A stretch of 64,000 nt of DNA. Origin: an uncultured Clostridia bacterium. Its GTDB lineage: Bacteria > Bacillota > Clostridia > Oscillospirales > Acutalibacteraceae. Made by a program: the position numbers and the translations under genes. The stretch lies in NCBI GenBank assembly GCA_944384835.1, contig CALWUU010000015.1, positions 21,909-85,908 of the forward strand. Reading direction: 5' to 3'. Of this stretch, positions 1-10,037 are shown piece by piece. The stretch's first letter is position 1, and every line of letters begins with the position of its first letter. The notes under the pieces were generated by a model, which was given only the letters and a program-made list of their open reading frames with translations, made no database searches and was not told where the DNA came from.

Positions 1-1
1 G

Positions 2-1009
2 GTGCGTTGGGAAAAAACAACCCGCCCGTTCCTGCGTTCCGTTGAATTCCATTGGCAGGAAGGTCATACCATGCATGAAACTGCACAGGATGCCATGGCA
101 GAAACAGAGCAAATGCTGAACGTATATGCTGGTTTCTGTGAAAATCAACTGGCAATCCCGGTGATTAAGGGGCGTAAAACAGATAAAGAGAAGTTTTCAG
201 GTGCAGAAGCAACTTATACCATTGAAGCTATGATGCATGACGGAAAAGCGCTGCAATCAGGTACCAGTCACTATTTTGGAGACGGTTTTGCCAAAGCGTT
301 TGATATTACCTTCCAGGACAGAGAAAATAAGCCAAGCCACCCATTTCAAACTTCTTGGGGTATGTCCACAAGAATTATCGGCGGTATTATTATGACACAT
401 GGTGATAATAATGGTCTTGTTTTGCCGCCGGCAATTGCCCCGATTCAAGTTATCATCGTGCCAATTGCACAGCATAAAGAAGGCGTATTGGATAAAGCGT
501 ATGCGCTGAGAGATTGTTTGAAGAAAACATTCCGTGTGAAAATAGATGATTCTTCTGAACAAAGTCCCGGCTGGAAATTTGCCCAATATGAGATGAAGGG
601 TGTTCCTTTGCGCTTGGAAATTGGACCGAAAGACATTGAACAGAATCAATGTGTACTGGTCAGACGACATGACCGCGAAAAAATCTTTGTAAGTTTGGAT
701 CATTTAGAAGAAGCAATTGCAGAGCAATTGGAAGCAGTGCGCAAAGGCATTTACGAAAAAGCGCTAAAACGCCGCCAAGAGATGACCTATACTGCTTCCG
801 CCTTTGATGAAATGAAAGATATTGCTGAAAACAAACCCGGCTTTATTAAAGCAATGTGGTGCGGAGATTTAGCATGCGAAGAAAGAATTAAGGAAGAAGC
901 GGGTTTATCCTCCCGCTGCATTCCGTTCGAGCAGGAACAAATTGCAGATACATGTGTATGCTGCGGTAAACCTGCAAAATCCATGGTGTATTGGGGTAAA
1001 TCTTATTAA
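2..1009 (+). CDS. proS: Prolyl-tRNA synthetase, C-terminal part (5' end outside window)
   Basis: Charges tRNA-Pro with proline in the cytoplasm. The reading frame is open from the left edge, so the N-terminal third is missing. It begins in class II motif 2 ([16 protein letters not shown]), continues through motif 3 (a GMSTRIIGG stretch near residue 120), then the anticodon-binding domain (residues about 140-240) and a C-terminal domain with Cys pairs (CVCCGK) ending in a terminal Tyr. That C-terminus is typical of the archaeal/eukaryote-like ProRS found in many Firmicutes, rather than the E. coli type with an editing insert. It is followed by an 81-bp gap before the antiporter gene. Confidence 0.95.
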   Translation: MRWEKTTRPFLRSVEFHWQEGHTMHETAQDAMAETEQMLNVYAGFCENQLAIPVIKGRKTDKEKFSGAEATYTIEAMMHDGKALQSGTSHYFGDGFAKAFDITFQDRENKPSHPFQTSWGMSTRIIGGIIMTHGDNNGLVLPPAIAPIQVIIVPIAQHKEGVLDKAYALRDCLKKTFRVKIDDSSEQSPGWKFAQYEMKGVPLRLEIGPKDIEQNQCVLVRRHDREKIFVSLDHLEEAIAEQLEAVRKGIYEKALKRRQEMTYTASAFDEMKDIAENKPGFIKAMWCGDLACEERIKEEAGLSSRCIPFEQEQIADTCVCCGKPAKSMVYWGKSY

Positions 1010-1090
1010 TCAGCAAATTAATCCATTATGACACAGATACAATAAAATAAGCACTCCATCTATACACTTCGACAGAATGGAGGAATTTAC

Positions 1091-2506
1091 TTGGTACAAA
1101 TTATGATTGCATGTGCAATGATTATTATTCTTTGCATTGTTTCAAGTAATGTGCTATATAAGCTGGGTGTTCCAACTTTGCTTATTTTCTTAGCACTCGG
1201 TATGCTATGTGGTTCTGATGCCATTGGCGGATTCTATTTTGATAGTTATGAAATTGCGCAAAATGTTTGTTCCGTAGGACTGGTATTTATTATGTTTTTT
1301 GGCGGGTTTGGTACCAGTTGGAAAACGGCAAAACCTGTGATTGTCCCTTCGGTTTTAATGTCCACTTTAGGTACGTTGATTACCGCGGGACTGGTAGGTG
1401 TATTTTGCACCCTTGTATTTGGCATTGGCTGGATAGAAGGTATGTTGATCGGTTCGGTAGTAGCTTCTACGGATGCCGCGTCTGTATTTGCGATTCTGCG
1501 TTCCCGTAAACTGAACTTAAAAGGCGGATTGGCGCCTATTTTGGAAATTGAAAGCGGCAGCAACGACCCTGTTGCATATATGATGACCATGATATTTTTA
1601 TCCCTTCTGTCAGGAAGCGGGGAAGTTTCCATTCCAATTATGCTGGCAAAACAGTTGATTTTTGGTATTGGAATCGGTGTGTTACTGGGCAAGGTAACAG
1701 CATTTATTCTGCGTAAAGTTGACTTTAAAATTGAAGGTTTATATCCGATTTTTGTAGTAGCTGTTGGTTTGCTTTCCTATGGACTGACAGAATGGTTAGG
1801 CGGTAACGGTTATTTGAGTGTATACTTAACCGGCATTATTGTTGGTAACAGTAAAATTAAGCATAAGAGAAGCTTAATGCATTTTCTTGATGGTGTTTCC
1901 TGGTTAATGCAAATTATGATTTTTTTCTGCTTAGGCCTGCTTTCTTTCCCGTCCAGATTTGGTACGGTCATATTGCCGGCGCTGGCAATCTCAGCATTTT
2001 TAATTTTTATTGCAAGACCAATTGCAACTTTCGGAATTTTAAGTTGGTTTAAATTTCCTGTCAAACAGCAGATATTCATTTCGTGGGTTGGGCTGCGCGG
2101 TGCTGCGGCCATTGTATTTGCTATTTTTGCCATGTCGGGTGACGCGGTTTTACAATATGATATTTTCCACATCATATTTATTGTCGCGCTGATTTCTGTT
2201 TCATTACAGGGTACGCTGTTGCCGACCTTAGCAAAAAAACTGGACTTGGTAGACGACAGCACGCCTGTTCTAAAAACGTTTACAGACTATGAAGAAGAAC
2301 ATAATACACAGTTGTTAGAGTATGAGGTTACGCAGGACAGCCGTATTTTGAATCAAACGTTATTGGAAGCGGATATACCGGAAGGTGTTCTGGTAGTTAT
2401 GATAAAGCGAAACAATGAAATTATTGTTCCCAATGGTTCTACTATGATCATGCTGGGAGATATTTTGGTTCTCAGCGGTATTGATGCGGAAAAACTGAAC
2501 TTATAG
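1091..2506 (+). CDS. Potassium/proton antiporter, CPA1 family with RCK_C domain (NhaP2/CvrA-like)
   Basis: Integral membrane cation/proton exchanger, 471 residues. About twelve hydrophobic segments fill residues 1-385, including the conserved acidic part of the exchanger core (ESGSNDP near residue 155). A soluble C-terminal TrkA-C/RCK_C-like domain (about residues 400-471) would sense nucleotide or ions. This architecture is that of NhaP2/CvrA K+/H+ antiporters. The start is a TTG preceded by GGAGG at 1079-1083; an ATG four codons later has a worse spacing. The gene stands alone. The ion specificity (K+ or Na+) is inferred from the RCK_C domain, not shown. Confidence 0.88.
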   Translation: MVQIMIACAMIIILCIVSSNVLYKLGVPTLLIFLALGMLCGSDAIGGFYFDSYEIAQNVCSVGLVFIMFFGGFGTSWKTAKPVIVPSVLMSTLGTLITAGLVGVFCTLVFGIGWIEGMLIGSVVASTDAASVFAILRSRKLNLKGGLAPILEIESGSNDPVAYMMTMIFLSLLSGSGEVSIPIMLAKQLIFGIGIGVLLGKVTAFILRKVDFKIEGLYPIFVVAVGLLSYGLTEWLGGNGYLSVYLTGIIVGNSKIKHKRSLMHFLDGVSWLMQIMIFFCLGLLSFPSRFGTVILPALAISAFLIFIARPIATFGILSWFKFPVKQQIFISWVGLRGAAAIVFAIFAMSGDAVLQYDIFHIIFIVALISVSLQGTLLPTLAKKLDLVDDSTPVLKTFTDYEEEHNTQLLEYEVTQDSRILNQTLLEADIPEGVLVVMIKRNNEIIVPNGSTMIMLGDILVLSGIDAEKLNL

Positions 2507-2651
2507 AAACGATATTTGTTAACAAAGCAGTTTTGAGGCGTATCTGCTTTTATAAAAACGCCATCCCAAATTATAAATTCTCATTTGAATTTGTTTGTTA
2601 CTATGTACTGAAAAAAGTTTCATATTTTTTTGCAAAAAAGCGAAAAAACGC

Positions 2652-2680
2652 TTGATTTTCAATGTGTGGTATGGTATTAT
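2652..2680 (+). promoter_or_regulatory. Probable sigma-A promoter of the ribosomal operon
   Basis: TTGATT at 2652-2657 and TATTAT at 2675-2680 with a 17-bp spacer. It lies about 325 bp upstream of the rpsJ start and is the best promoter match in the gap between the antiporter gene and rpsJ. Confidence 0.65.
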
Positions 2681-2686
2681 TATCTG

Positions 2687-3004
2687 GCAAGACTGCACTA
2701 GATATGCGTTGAAGCGGGAGGTTGCGGCATTTTATGCTGGTTTTTCCGTGGAGTATGTCCGATTTTAAACCGGGCGAAAGAATATTTGATGTTATGGTGA
2801 AGGATGAAAGCGCTCTTTGCGTAAATTGCGTCCTGACGGTCATTGCGGCCGACTGTATTTGCCATACTCAGACGCTTTTGTGGATCTAACCCGGATTAAT
2901 TGAAAAGTTAATCCGGTTTTTAAATGTACGGTGACGAAACACCCGGTACAGTGTTAGAAAAACAAACAGCGCCGCCCGCCAACTACAATAAGGAGGCGAT
3001 GACA
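2687..3004 (+). other. Long untranslated leader of the S10 operon
   Basis: About 318 nt lie between the inferred transcription start and rpsJ. No convincing reading frame with a ribosome binding site is seen. The part from about 2700 to 2880 is more GC-rich than the flanking spacer and is followed by a terminator-like hairpin (2891-2921) and an A/C-rich stretch. The layout is that expected of a ribosomal-protein autoregulatory leader, but I cannot assign it to a known family by eye. Confidence 0.5.
2891..2921 (+). terminator. Intrinsic terminator/attenuator ahead of rpsJ
   Basis: A perfect 9-bp stem (CCGGATTAA with TTAATCCGG), an 8-nt loop and five T residues directly after. It lies about 85 bp upstream of rpsJ and downstream of the only good promoter, so either it attenuates the operon or transcription reads through it. 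Confidence 0.7.
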
Positions 3005-3316
3005 ATGGCAGTCAAAGAAAAAATCAGGATAAGAATTAAGGGTTACGATCATCAACTAGTTGATCAATCAGCTGAGAAGATTGTACAAACTGCAAAGCGT
3101 ACAGGCGCCAGAGTTTCCGGTCCTGTTCCGCTACCAACAGAAAAGCAAGTGATTACGATCTTGCGTGCTGTGCACAAGTACAAAGACAGCCGTGAACAAT
3201 TTGAGATGAGAACTCACAAAAGACTTATCGACATTCTAAAACCATCTAACAAAACCGTTGAGGCTTTGATGGGATTAGAACTCCCTGCTGGTGTTGATAT
3301 CGAGATTAAACTTTAA
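3005..3316 (+). CDS. rpsJ: 30S ribosomal protein S10
   Basis: Small-subunit protein of the 30S head, also the antitermination factor NusE. 103 residues, opening [20 protein letters not shown], which matches the family from the first residue. The start at 3005 is chosen because GGAGG at 2992-2996 lies 8 nt upstream. An ATG at 2999 is too close to it, and the frame upstream (from 2924) does not look like S10. First gene of the S10-spc-alpha operon. Confidence 0.97.
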   Translation: MAVKEKIRIRIKGYDHQLVDQSAEKIVQTAKRTGARVSGPVPLPTEKQVITILRAVHKYKDSREQFEMRTHKRLIDILKPSNKTVEALMGLELPAGVDIEIKL

Positions 3317-3394
3317 TCTTTGATACCAACCAACAAGCAGCCGGGGTCATGTTGGCCTAAGGTCAACCAATAACCTGCATAGGAGGAAACAAAC

Positions 3395-4027
3395 ATGCAA
3401 AAATGTATTATCGGCAAGAAGATTGGTATGACACAAATCTTCGATGAAACAGGAAAAGTTATTCCTGTAACAGTTGTTGAAGCTGGTCCTTGCGTGGTAT
3501 CACAAAAGAAAACAGTGGAAAACGATGGTTATGCTTCCATTCAAATCGGCTTTGGTGATTTGAAAGCTCACAAAGTAAATAAACCAATGAAAGGTCACTT
3601 TGCAAAAGCAGATGTTGCTCCAAAGAGATACTTAAGAGAGTTTAGAGTGGAAGATACTGATGCTTATAACGTTGGCGATTTAATCAAAGCAGATGTATTT
3701 GCTGCCGGCGATAAAATTGACGTTACAGGCACAAGCAAAGGTAAAGGCTGGGCCGGCGTTGTTAAACGCTGGAACTTCGGCAGACTAAAAGAAACACACG
3801 GCAGCGGTCCTGTTGCCCGTAAAGGTGGTTCTATTGGTGCTTGCTCTGACCCTTCCAGAGTATTTAAGGGCAAAAAAATGGCAGGTCACCTAGGTGCTGA
3901 AAAAGTAACCGTACAAAATTTAGCAGTTGTCAAAGTAGATGCAGAGAACAACCTCATCGCTGTAAAGGGTGCTATTCCAGGTCCAAACGGCGGCGTTGTT
4001 ATCATCCGTGACAGTGTTAAGGCGTAA
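3395..4027 (+). CDS. rplC: 50S ribosomal protein L3
   Basis: Large-subunit assembly protein near the peptidyl transferase centre; 210 residues, normal bacterial length. It carries the typical opening [14 protein letters not shown] and the conserved central loop around [13 protein letters not shown] and [14 protein letters not shown] that reaches into the 23S core. An AGGAGG box precedes the ATG. A 78-bp gap after rpsJ contains a small inverted repeat (GTTGGCC/GGTCAAC around 3352-3368); otherwise it is continuous with the operon. Confidence 0.98.
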   Translation: MQKCIIGKKIGMTQIFDETGKVIPVTVVEAGPCVVSQKKTVENDGYASIQIGFGDLKAHKVNKPMKGHFAKADVAPKRYLREFRVEDTDAYNVGDLIKADVFAAGDKIDVTGTSKGKGWAGVVKRWNFGRLKETHGSGPVARKGGSIGACSDPSRVFKGKKMAGHLGAEKVTVQNLAVVKVDAENNLIAVKGAIPGPNGGVVIIRDSVKA

Positions 4028-4044
4028 GGGAAGGAGGAATTGAC

Positions 4045-4668
4045 ATGCCTAAAGTAACAGTACTTGATATGGCCGGTAAAGAAGTTTCTAAAATTGATTT
4101 ATCCGATGCTGTATTTGGAATTGAGCCAAACAAAGCTGTTATGCACGATATGGTGAAAAACTATCTTGCAAATCAGCGTCAAGGCACACAATCGGCCCTA
4201 ACCCGCGCCGAGGTTTCTGGCGGCGGTAAAAAACCATGGAGACAAAAAGGTACAGGTCATGCCAGACAAGGTTCTACAAGAGCTCCTCAATGGACACATG
4301 GCGGTATTGTATTTGCTCCAAAGCCACGCAGCTACAGATACACTTTAAATAAAAAAGTAAGACGTCTTGCAATGAAATCTGCACTTTCCAGCAAAGTGTT
4401 GGACAACGAAATGATTGTACTTGATAAAATTGCAATGGACGAATACAAAACAAAAACAATTGCAGCTATGCTAAAGGCAGTTGGCTCTGAGAAAAAAGCA
4501 CTTATCGTTCTTCCAGAGAAGAACGAAAAAGTAATTGCTTCCGCAGCCAATATTCCTGGCGTGAAAACTGCATTGGTTAACACCTTAAACGTATATGACA
4601 TTTTGAATGCAGATAAATTTATTGTAGTTCAAGATGCAATTGCTCAAATTGAGGAGGTGTATGCATAA
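4045..4668 (+). CDS. rplD: 50S ribosomal protein L4
   Basis: Large-subunit protein lining the exit tunnel; 207 residues. The extended loop with GGGKKPWRQKGTGHARQGS (about residues 52-70) is diagnostic. In enterobacteria L4 also autoregulates the S10 operon; whether it does here is unknown, though the operon has a long leader. An AAGGAGG box precedes the ATG, and its last base is the first base of rplW. Confidence 0.98.
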   Translation: MPKVTVLDMAGKEVSKIDLSDAVFGIEPNKAVMHDMVKNYLANQRQGTQSALTRAEVSGGGKKPWRQKGTGHARQGSTRAPQWTHGGIVFAPKPRSYRYTLNKKVRRLAMKSALSSKVLDNEMIVLDKIAMDEYKTKTIAAMLKAVGSEKKALIVLPEKNEKVIASAANIPGVKTALVNTLNVYDILNADKFIVVQDAIAQIEEVYA

Positions 4669-4958
4669 TGGCAGCACAAGACATTATCATTCGTCCGGTT
4701 ATTACTGAAAGAAGTATGGCTGGCATGGGCATGAAGAAGTACACCTTCGAAGTAGCCAAAAATGCAAACAAAATTGAGATTGCTAAAGCAGTTGAAGAAC
4801 TTTTTGACGTTAAGGTTTCCAAAGTGAACACCATGCACGTTAGAGGTCATTTACGCCGTCAAGGTAGAACCGAAGGCTATACTCCATCATGGAAAAAAGC
4901 TATCGTTTCTTTAACAGAAGACAGCAAGACAATTGAATTCTTTGACAGTATGATGTAA
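4668..4958 (+). CDS. rplW: 50S ribosomal protein L23
   Basis: Exit-tunnel rim protein and docking site for trigger factor and SRP; 96 residues. Family features include the opening IIIRPVITERSMAGM and the C-terminal GRTEGYTPSWKKAIVSL stretch. The ATG overlaps the TAA of rplD by one base, so translation is coupled. Confidence 0.97.
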   Translation: MAAQDIIIRPVITERSMAGMGMKKYTFEVAKNANKIEIAKAVEELFDVKVSKVNTMHVRGHLRRQGRTEGYTPSWKKAIVSLTEDSKTIEFFDSMM

Positions 4959-5031
4959 TCCGCTTCTTTATTATAGAGGCAAAGTATGGGGAGAAACCCC
5001 GCAAAGCCATCATGAAGGAGAGTGAAACCGA

Positions 5032-5865
5032 ATGGCAATTATTAACTATAAACCGACCACACCATCAAGACGTAACATGTCTTGCACGGATTATTCTGGT
5101 CTTTCAAAAGTTGCACCGGAAAAGAGCCTTCTAGCTCCTTTGAATAAAAAATCCGGTCGTAATAGCTACGGTAGAATCACAGTACGTCACAGAGGCGGCG
5201 GAAACAGAAGAAAATACCGTATCATTGATTTTAAACGTACAAAACACGGCATTCCAGCTACTGTACAAACATTAGAGTACGATCCAAACCGTTCTGCTTT
5301 CATTGCACTTGTGCAATATGAAGACGGCGAGAAAAGATATATCTTGGCTCCAAACGGTTTAAAAGTTGGCGATGTTGTTGTATCCGGTCCTGACGCAGAT
5401 ATTAAACCTGGTAACGCATTACCACTAACAAATATCCCAACCGGTACATTTATTCATAACGTTGAGCTATATCCTGGCAAAGGCGGTCAATTGGCACGTT
5501 CTGCCGGTAACATGGCTCAATTAATGGCAAAAGAAAACGGCATGGCTCTGTTGAGACTTCCTTCCGGCGAGCTTAGAAATGTATCTGCATTGTGCATGGC
5601 TACCGTTGGTCAAGTAAGCAACACAGACCATGAGAACGTAAAAATTGGTAAAGCTGGACGTAAACGTCACCTTGGTATCAGACCAACTGTTCGCGGTTCC
5701 GTTATGAACCCATGCGATCACCCACACGGCGGTGGTGAAGGTAAATCTCCAATTGGTCGTCCAGGTCCTGTCACACCATGGGGCAAACCTGCTCTTGGTT
5801 ACAAGACACGTGCTAAGAAACACCGTTCCGATAAATTTATCGTGAAACGCAGAAACGGCAAATAA
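5032..5865 (+). CDS. rplB: 50S ribosomal protein L2
   Basis: Primary 23S rRNA-binding protein needed for subunit association and peptidyl transfer; 277 residues, the usual length. It shows the RNA-binding core ([17 protein letters not shown], about residues 45-61) and the C-terminal signature with the catalytically implicated His in [19 protein letters not shown] 73-bp gap from rplW contains a short GC hairpin (GGGGAGAAACCCC at about 4988-5000). Confidence 0.98.
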   Translation: MAIINYKPTTPSRRNMSCTDYSGLSKVAPEKSLLAPLNKKSGRNSYGRITVRHRGGGNRRKYRIIDFKRTKHGIPATVQTLEYDPNRSAFIALVQYEDGEKRYILAPNGLKVGDVVVSGPDADIKPGNALPLTNIPTGTFIHNVELYPGKGGQLARSAGNMAQLMAKENGMALLRLPSGELRNVSALCMATVGQVSNTDHENVKIGKAGRKRHLGIRPTVRGSVMNPCDHPHGGGEGKSPIGRPGPVTPWGKPALGYKTRAKKHRSDKFIVKRRNGK

Positions 5866-5892
5866 GGCATACAGAAAGGAGCTTATTGAACA

Positions 5893-6168
5893 ATGGGCAG
5901 AAGCGTAAAAAAAGGTCCTTACGTACAGCCTGTGCTGTTGAAAAGGATTCAACAAATGAATGAAGCCGGCGAAAAGAACATTGTGAAAACATGGAGCAGA
6001 GCTTCCATTATTTTCCCAGATTTCGTTGGTCATACAATTGCAGTACACGATGGCCGTAAACATGTTCCAGTGTATGTAACCGAAGATATGGTAGGTCACA
6101 AACTAGGTGAGTTTGCACCAACCAGAACTTATAAAGGTCACGCTGGTTCTAAAACAGGCGGTAAATAA
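5893..6168 (+). CDS. rpsS: 30S ribosomal protein S19
   Basis: Protein of the 30S head contacting S13 and the A-site region; 91 residues. It starts [15 protein letters not shown] and contains the conserved [23 protein letters not shown] block. An AGAAAGGAG box precedes the ATG. Sits between rplB and rplV as in other bacteria. Confidence 0.98.
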   Translation: MGRSVKKGPYVQPVLLKRIQQMNEAGEKNIVKTWSRASIIFPDFVGHTIAVHDGRKHVPVYVTEDMVGHKLGEFAPTRTYKGHAGSKTGGK

Positions 6169-6192
6169 TTTAGGCCGAAAGGAGTGTTTTAA

Positions 6193-6528
6193 ATGGAAGC
6201 AAGGGCTTATCTGAAATATGCCCGCATTTCACCACGTAAAGTACAAATCGTGCTTGACTTAATCAGAAACAAGCCGGTTGATATGGCTATGGCTATCCTT
6301 AAGCATACACCTAAGGCCGCATGCGAGGACTTGCAAAAATTATTGAAGTCTGCAATGGCTAATGCTGAGAATAACCATGATATGGACGTATCCAGACTTT
6401 ACGTAGCGGAATGCTTCGTATGTCCGGGCCCGATCCTCAAGCGTATTCGTCCAAGAGCTCAGGGTCGCGCATATAGAGTATTAAAAAGAACTTCGCACGT
6501 AACCCTCGTGCTAAAAGAAAAAGAATAA
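6193..6528 (+). CDS. rplV: 50S ribosomal protein L22
   Basis: Exit-tunnel protein whose beta-hairpin reaches the constriction where macrolides bind; 111 residues. Family motifs include [19 protein letters not shown] at the N-terminus and the hairpin [25 protein letters not shown] precedes the ATG. Nothing unusual is seen in the hairpin, such as the insertions or deletions linked to macrolide resistance. Confidence 0.98.
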   Translation: MEARAYLKYARISPRKVQIVLDLIRNKPVDMAMAILKHTPKAACEDLQKLLKSAMANAENNHDMDVSRLYVAECFVCPGPILKRIRPRAQGRAYRVLKRTSHVTLVLKEKE

Positions 6529-6547
6529 GCAATAGAGGAGGTAAACT

Positions 6548-7210
6548 ATGGGCCAGAAAGTTAACCCACATGGCATTCGTGTGGGCGTTATCAAAGATTG
6601 GGATTCCCGTTGGTTTGCGAAGGACAATGTTTTTGGCGATACATTAGTAGAAGATTACAACCTACGTAAAGTATTGAAAAAACAACTTGCAGCAGCTGGT
6701 GTTCCTAAAATTGAAATTGAGCGCGACGCTTCTAAAGTTCGTGTTCACATTCACTGCGCAAAGCCAGGTATGGTAATTGGTAAAGGCGGCGCAGAAATTG
6801 AAAAATTGCGTTTGCAATGCGAAAAAATGTTGAAAAAACCTGTTGTGATTAATATCGTTGAAGTAAAAACTCCAGATACAAATGCACAATTGGTTGCTGA
6901 AAATATTGCGCAACAATTAGAGAAAAGAATTTCATTCCGCCGTGCTATGAAACAATGTATCGGCCGTGCAATGAAAATGGGTGTAAAAGGTATCAAAACT
7001 CAAGTTTCCGGTCGTTTAGGCGGCGCTGAAATCGCTAGAGCAGAACGTTACCATGACGGCACCATTCCGCTACAGACATTAAGAGCTGATATTGACTACG
7101 GTTTTGCAGAAGCTATGACCACATATGGTATTATCGGCGTTAAAGTCTGGATTTACAGAGGCGAGGTACTACAAGATACTAAGGCTCGTAAGGAAGGAGG
7201 CAGTAAATAA
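6548..7210 (+). CDS. rpsC: 30S ribosomal protein S3
   Basis: mRNA-entry protein of the 30S head; 220 residues. It has the N-terminal [13 protein letters not shown] signature, a KH domain with [15 protein letters not shown] (about residues 75-90) and the C-terminal S3 domain with [20 protein letters not shown] precedes the ATG. It overlaps rplP by one base. Confidence 0.98.
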   Translation: MGQKVNPHGIRVGVIKDWDSRWFAKDNVFGDTLVEDYNLRKVLKKQLAAAGVPKIEIERDASKVRVHIHCAKPGMVIGKGGAEIEKLRLQCEKMLKKPVVINIVEVKTPDTNAQLVAENIAQQLEKRISFRRAMKQCIGRAMKMGVKGIKTQVSGRLGGAEIARAERYHDGTIPLQTLRADIDYGFAEAMTTYGIIGVKVWIYRGEVLQDTKARKEGGSK

Positions 7211-7635
7211 TGCTGTTGCCTAAACGCGTTAAATATCGTAGAGTTCACCGTGGTCGTTTGACAGGTAAAGCTTACCGCGGAAACAAAGTAACCAACGGTG
7301 ATTTTGGTATTCAAGCTACCGAACCAGCTTGGATTACTTCCAACCAAATCGAGGCAGCTCGTATCGCTATGACACGTTACTGCAAAAGATTCGGTAAAGT
7401 TTGGATTAAAATTTTCCCAGATAAACCAATTACAGAGAAACCTGCTGAAACTCGAATGGGTTCCGGTAAAGGTTCTCCGGAGTACTGGGTTGCAGTGGTA
7501 AAACCAGGCAGAGTTATGTTTGAAATTGCTGGTGTTCCTGAAGAAACAGCAAGAGAAGCATTGCGTTTGGCTGCCAACAAATTACCAATCAAGTGTAAAT
7601 TTGTAAAAAGGGAAGAAACGGGGGGTGAGCAGTAA
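7210..7635 (+). CDS. rplP: 50S ribosomal protein L16
   Basis: Large-subunit protein that organises the A-tRNA elbow site; 141 residues. It opens [16 protein letters not shown] and carries the conserved [21 protein letters not shown] block. Translationally coupled on both sides by one-base overlaps with rpsC and rpmC. Confidence 0.98.
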   Translation: MLLPKRVKYRRVHRGRLTGKAYRGNKVTNGDFGIQATEPAWITSNQIEAARIAMTRYCKRFGKVWIKIFPDKPITEKPAETRMGSGKGSPEYWVAVVKPGRVMFEIAGVPEETAREALRLAANKLPIKCKFVKREETGGEQ

Positions 7636-7841
7636 TGAAGGCCTCAGAGATGAAAAATTTATCTACAGCAGAGTTAGAAACTAAGCTTAAAGACCTTAAG
7701 GCCGAACTTTTCAACCTGCGTTTCCAGCTTGCCATTAACCAGCTCGATAACCCGATGCGTGTTTCCGCTGTGAAGAAAGATATTGCTCGTGTAAAAACTG
7801 TTTTACGTGAGAATGAAATCAACAACAGCAAGAATGCGTAA
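7635..7841 (+). CDS. rpmC: 50S ribosomal protein L29
   Basis: Small two-helix protein at the exit tunnel, an SRP and trigger-factor contact; 68 residues. Recognised by [17 protein letters not shown] and LFNLRFQLA followed by [17 protein letters not shown]. One-base overlap with rplP; GGGGGTGAG upstream serves as the ribosome binding site. Confidence 0.97.
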   Translation: MKASEMKNLSTAELETKLKDLKAELFNLRFQLAINQLDNPMRVSAVKKDIARVKTVLRENEINNSKNA

Positions 7842-7858
7842 CGGAAGGAGGTTTAGCT

Positions 7859-8116
7859 GTGAGCGATAGAAACATGAGAAAAACCTTGGTTGGCAAGGTG
7901 AAAAGCAACAAAATGGAAAAAACCATTGTTGTAGCAATCGAAGACAGCGTAAAGCATCCGCTTTACAATAAAATTATTAAACGTACCATCAACGTAAAAG
8001 CACACGATGAGAAAAATGAGTGCAACATTGGTGACGTAGTACGTGTTATGGAGACTCGTCCTCTTTCTAAAGATAAGAGATGGAGACTCGTTGAGATTAT
8101 TGAGAAAGCTAAATAA
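7859..8116 (+). CDS. rpsQ: 30S ribosomal protein S17
   Basis: Early-assembling OB-fold protein that binds 16S rRNA helix 11; 85 residues. Family features include the [20 protein letters not shown] opening and the [21 protein letters not shown] ending. The start codon is GTG with GGAGG 7-12 nt upstream. Confidence 0.97.
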   Translation: MSDRNMRKTLVGKVKSNKMEKTIVVAIEDSVKHPLYNKIIKRTINVKAHDEKNECNIGDVVRVMETRPLSKDKRWRLVEIIEKAK

Positions 8117-8146
8117 TTTTGGCTTGTAAAGAAGGAGGAACGCACT

Positions 8147-8515
8147 GTGATACAACAGCAAAGTTACCTTAAAGTTGCCGACAACACCGGCGCGAAAGAG
8201 ATTATGTGCATCCGCGTTCTAGGTGGTACCGGCAGAAGGTATGCCAATATTGGCGACGTTGTGGTTGCTTCCGTTAAAAAAGCAGCACCCGGCGGCGTTG
8301 TTAAAAAAGGCGACGTTGTAAAAGCAGTTATTGTAAGAACTGCTTTTGGTGTTCGCCGTGAGGACGGCACATACATTCGTTTTGACGAAAATGCAGCCGT
8401 TATCATCAGAGACGATAAAAATCCAAGGGGAACACGTATCTTTGGTCCAGTAGCCAGAGAATTGCGTGATAAAGACTATTTGAAAATTCTAAGTCTTGCC
8501 CCTGAAGTACTATAA
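8147..8515 (+). CDS. rplN: 50S ribosomal protein L14
   Basis: Beta-barrel protein at the subunit interface; 122 residues, the family standard. It opens [18 protein letters not shown] and ends [18 protein letters not shown], both diagnostic. GTG start with AAGGAGGA upstream. First gene of what is the separate spc operon in E. coli; no promoter is seen here, so it is read through from S10. Confidence 0.98.
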   Translation: MIQQQSYLKVADNTGAKEIMCIRVLGGTGRRYANIGDVVVASVKKAAPGGVVKKGDVVKAVIVRTAFGVRREDGTYIRFDENAAVIIRDDKNPRGTRIFGPVARELRDKDYLKILSLAPEVL

Positions 8516-8531
8516 TGGGAGGTGCTCACTA

Positions 8532-8849
8532 ATGAATAAAATTCATGTTAAAACTGGTGACACCGTCATCATTTTAAACGGCAAGGACCGCGGAAAAGAA
8601 GGCAAAGTCCTAGCAGTTAGCCCAAAAGAGGGCAAAGTTATTGTAGAAGGCCGTAACATGGTTACAAAACATGTTAAACCTCGCAGAATGGGTGAGCAAG
8701 GCGGCATTGCAAAAGCTGAAGGCGCTATGTATGCATGCAAAGTTCAGTTGGTTTGCTCTGCTTGCGGAAAACCTACACGTGTTGCACATAAAATTTCTGA
8801 AGACGGTAAAAAAGCACGCATTTGCAAAAAATGCGGTGCAACGCTGTAA
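8532..8849 (+). CDS. rplX: 50S ribosomal protein L24
   Basis: Assembly initiator protein with an N-terminal KOW motif (KTGDTVIILNGKDRGKEGKV); 105 residues. It ends with a Cys pattern (CSACGK, then CKKCG) seen in many Firmicute L24 proteins and suggestive of zinc. The start at 8532 follows GGGAGG by 9 nt; the in-frame codons further upstream overlap rplN and are not conserved in the family. Confidence 0.97.
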   Translation: MNKIHVKTGDTVIILNGKDRGKEGKVLAVSPKEGKVIVEGRNMVTKHVKPRRMGEQGGIAKAEGAMYACKVQLVCSACGKPTRVAHKISEDGKKARICKKCGATL

Positions 8850-8861
8850 GGAGGATAACAC

Positions 8862-9401
8862 ATGGCTAGACTTAAGGATTACTACAAGCAAGACATTGCT
8901 CCTGCATTGATGAAAAAATTCTCTTACAAAAGCGTAATGCAAATTCCTAAATTGGAGAAAGTGGTTATCAATGTTGGCGCAGGTGAAGCAAAAGATAACG
9001 CAAAAACAATTGAAGCTATCATGGCTGACATTGCAGCAATTACAGGTCAAAAACCAATGACATGTAAAGCAAAAAAATCAGTTGCTAACTTTAAATTGCG
9101 CGAAGGTATGAACATCGGCGTTAAAGTTACATTAAGAGGCGAGAACATGTATGAGTTTGTTGACAAACTATTTAATGTTGCTCTGCCTCGCGTAAGAGAC
9201 TTCAGAGGAATCAATCCAAACTCTTTTGACGGCCGCGGCAACTACAACATGGGCCTGAAAGAACAATTGATTTTCCCGGAAATCGATTACGATAAAATTG
9301 ATAAGGTTCGCGGAATGGACATCTGTTTCGTAACAACTGCAAACACCGACGAAGAGTCTAAAGAGTTGCTAACTCTGATGGGCGCTCCGTTTGCGAAATA
9401 A
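8862..9401 (+). CDS. rplE: 50S ribosomal protein L5
   Basis: 5S rRNA-binding protein that forms bridge B1b and contacts P-site tRNA; 179 residues. Family hallmarks are [38 protein letters not shown] and the [18 protein letters not shown] loop. AAGGAGG precedes the ATG. Confidence 0.98.
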   Translation: MARLKDYYKQDIAPALMKKFSYKSVMQIPKLEKVVINVGAGEAKDNAKTIEAIMADIAAITGQKPMTCKAKKSVANFKLREGMNIGVKVTLRGENMYEFVDKLFNVALPRVRDFRGINPNSFDGRGNYNMGLKEQLIFPEIDYDKIDKVRGMDICFVTTANTDEESKELLTLMGAPFAK

Positions 9402-9413
9402 GGAGGGAATATT

Positions 9414-9599
9414 GTGGCCAAAACTTCTATGAAAGTAAAACAACAAAGAGGTTCCAAATACTCTACTCGCGAATATAACAGATGCAAAATCTGTGGCAGG
9501 CCGCACGCCTATCTTCGTAAGTTCGGTATTTGCCGTATATGCTTTAGGGAATTAGCCCACAAGGGTCAAATTCCAGGCGTTAAAAAGGCAAGCTGGTAA
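9414..9599 (+). CDS. rpsZ: 30S ribosomal protein S14, zinc type
   Basis: Short (61-residue) zinc-binding form of S14 in the 30S head. Four cysteines lie in two pairs (CKICGR and CRICFR). This Cys-containing form, as opposed to the long Cys-free paralogue induced by zinc starvation, is the normal one in clostridia. GTG start after AGGAGG. A link to the zinc-uptake operon at 47759-50726 is thematic only. Confidence 0.96.
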   Translation: MAKTSMKVKQQRGSKYSTREYNRCKICGRPHAYLRKFGICRICFRELAHKGQIPGVKKASW

Positions 9600-9622
9600 G
9601 CTTAGCAAAGGAGGTAAACGGT

Positions 9623-10021
9623 ATGCAAATTACAGATCCAATTGCAGATTTGCTTACACGTATCCGCAACGCGAGTGCTGCGAAACATGACTCCGTTGAA
9701 GTTCCTGCATCCAACATGAAAAAGTCTATTGTACAAATTCTTGTTGATGAAGGATACGTGAAAAACTTCACAGTGGTTGAAGACGGCAAACAAGGCATGA
9801 TTAAAATTAACTTGAAATATGGTGAGGGTAAAACCTCTGTTATCAAAGGTCTGAAAAGAGTTTCCAAACCAGGCCTAAGAATTTATTCCAATGCAGAAGA
9901 ACTGCCAAAGGTTATCAAAGGCCTAGGTGTAGCTATCATCTCTACTTCCAAAGGTGTTATGACAGACCGTCAAGCACGCAAAGAGAATGTTGGCGGCGAA
10001 GTTCTGGCATTCATTTGGTAA
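9623..10021 (+). CDS. rpsH: 30S ribosomal protein S8
   Basis: Central-domain 16S-binding protein; 132 residues. It starts [17 protein letters not shown] and ends with the family signature [28 protein letters not shown] precedes the ATG. In E. coli S8 represses the spc operon by binding mRNA in the L5 region; no such site was identified here. Confidence 0.98.
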   Translation: MQITDPIADLLTRIRNASAAKHDSVEVPASNMKKSIVQILVDEGYVKNFTVVEDGKQGMIKINLKYGEGKTSVIKGLKRVSKPGLRIYSNAEELPKVIKGLGVAIISTSKGVMTDRQARKENVGGEVLAFIW

Positions 10022-10037
10022 GGTAGGGGGTGCAGTA

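Noticed and set aside
2601..2843. 80-codon minus-strand frame before rpsJ
   Set aside because: It overlaps the inferred promoter and leader, lacks a ribosome binding site and has no recognisable product.
5521..6099. 192-codon antisense frame across rplB and rpsS
   Set aside because: A shadow of two certain ribosomal genes; the same holds for the other antisense frames in 3000-18400.
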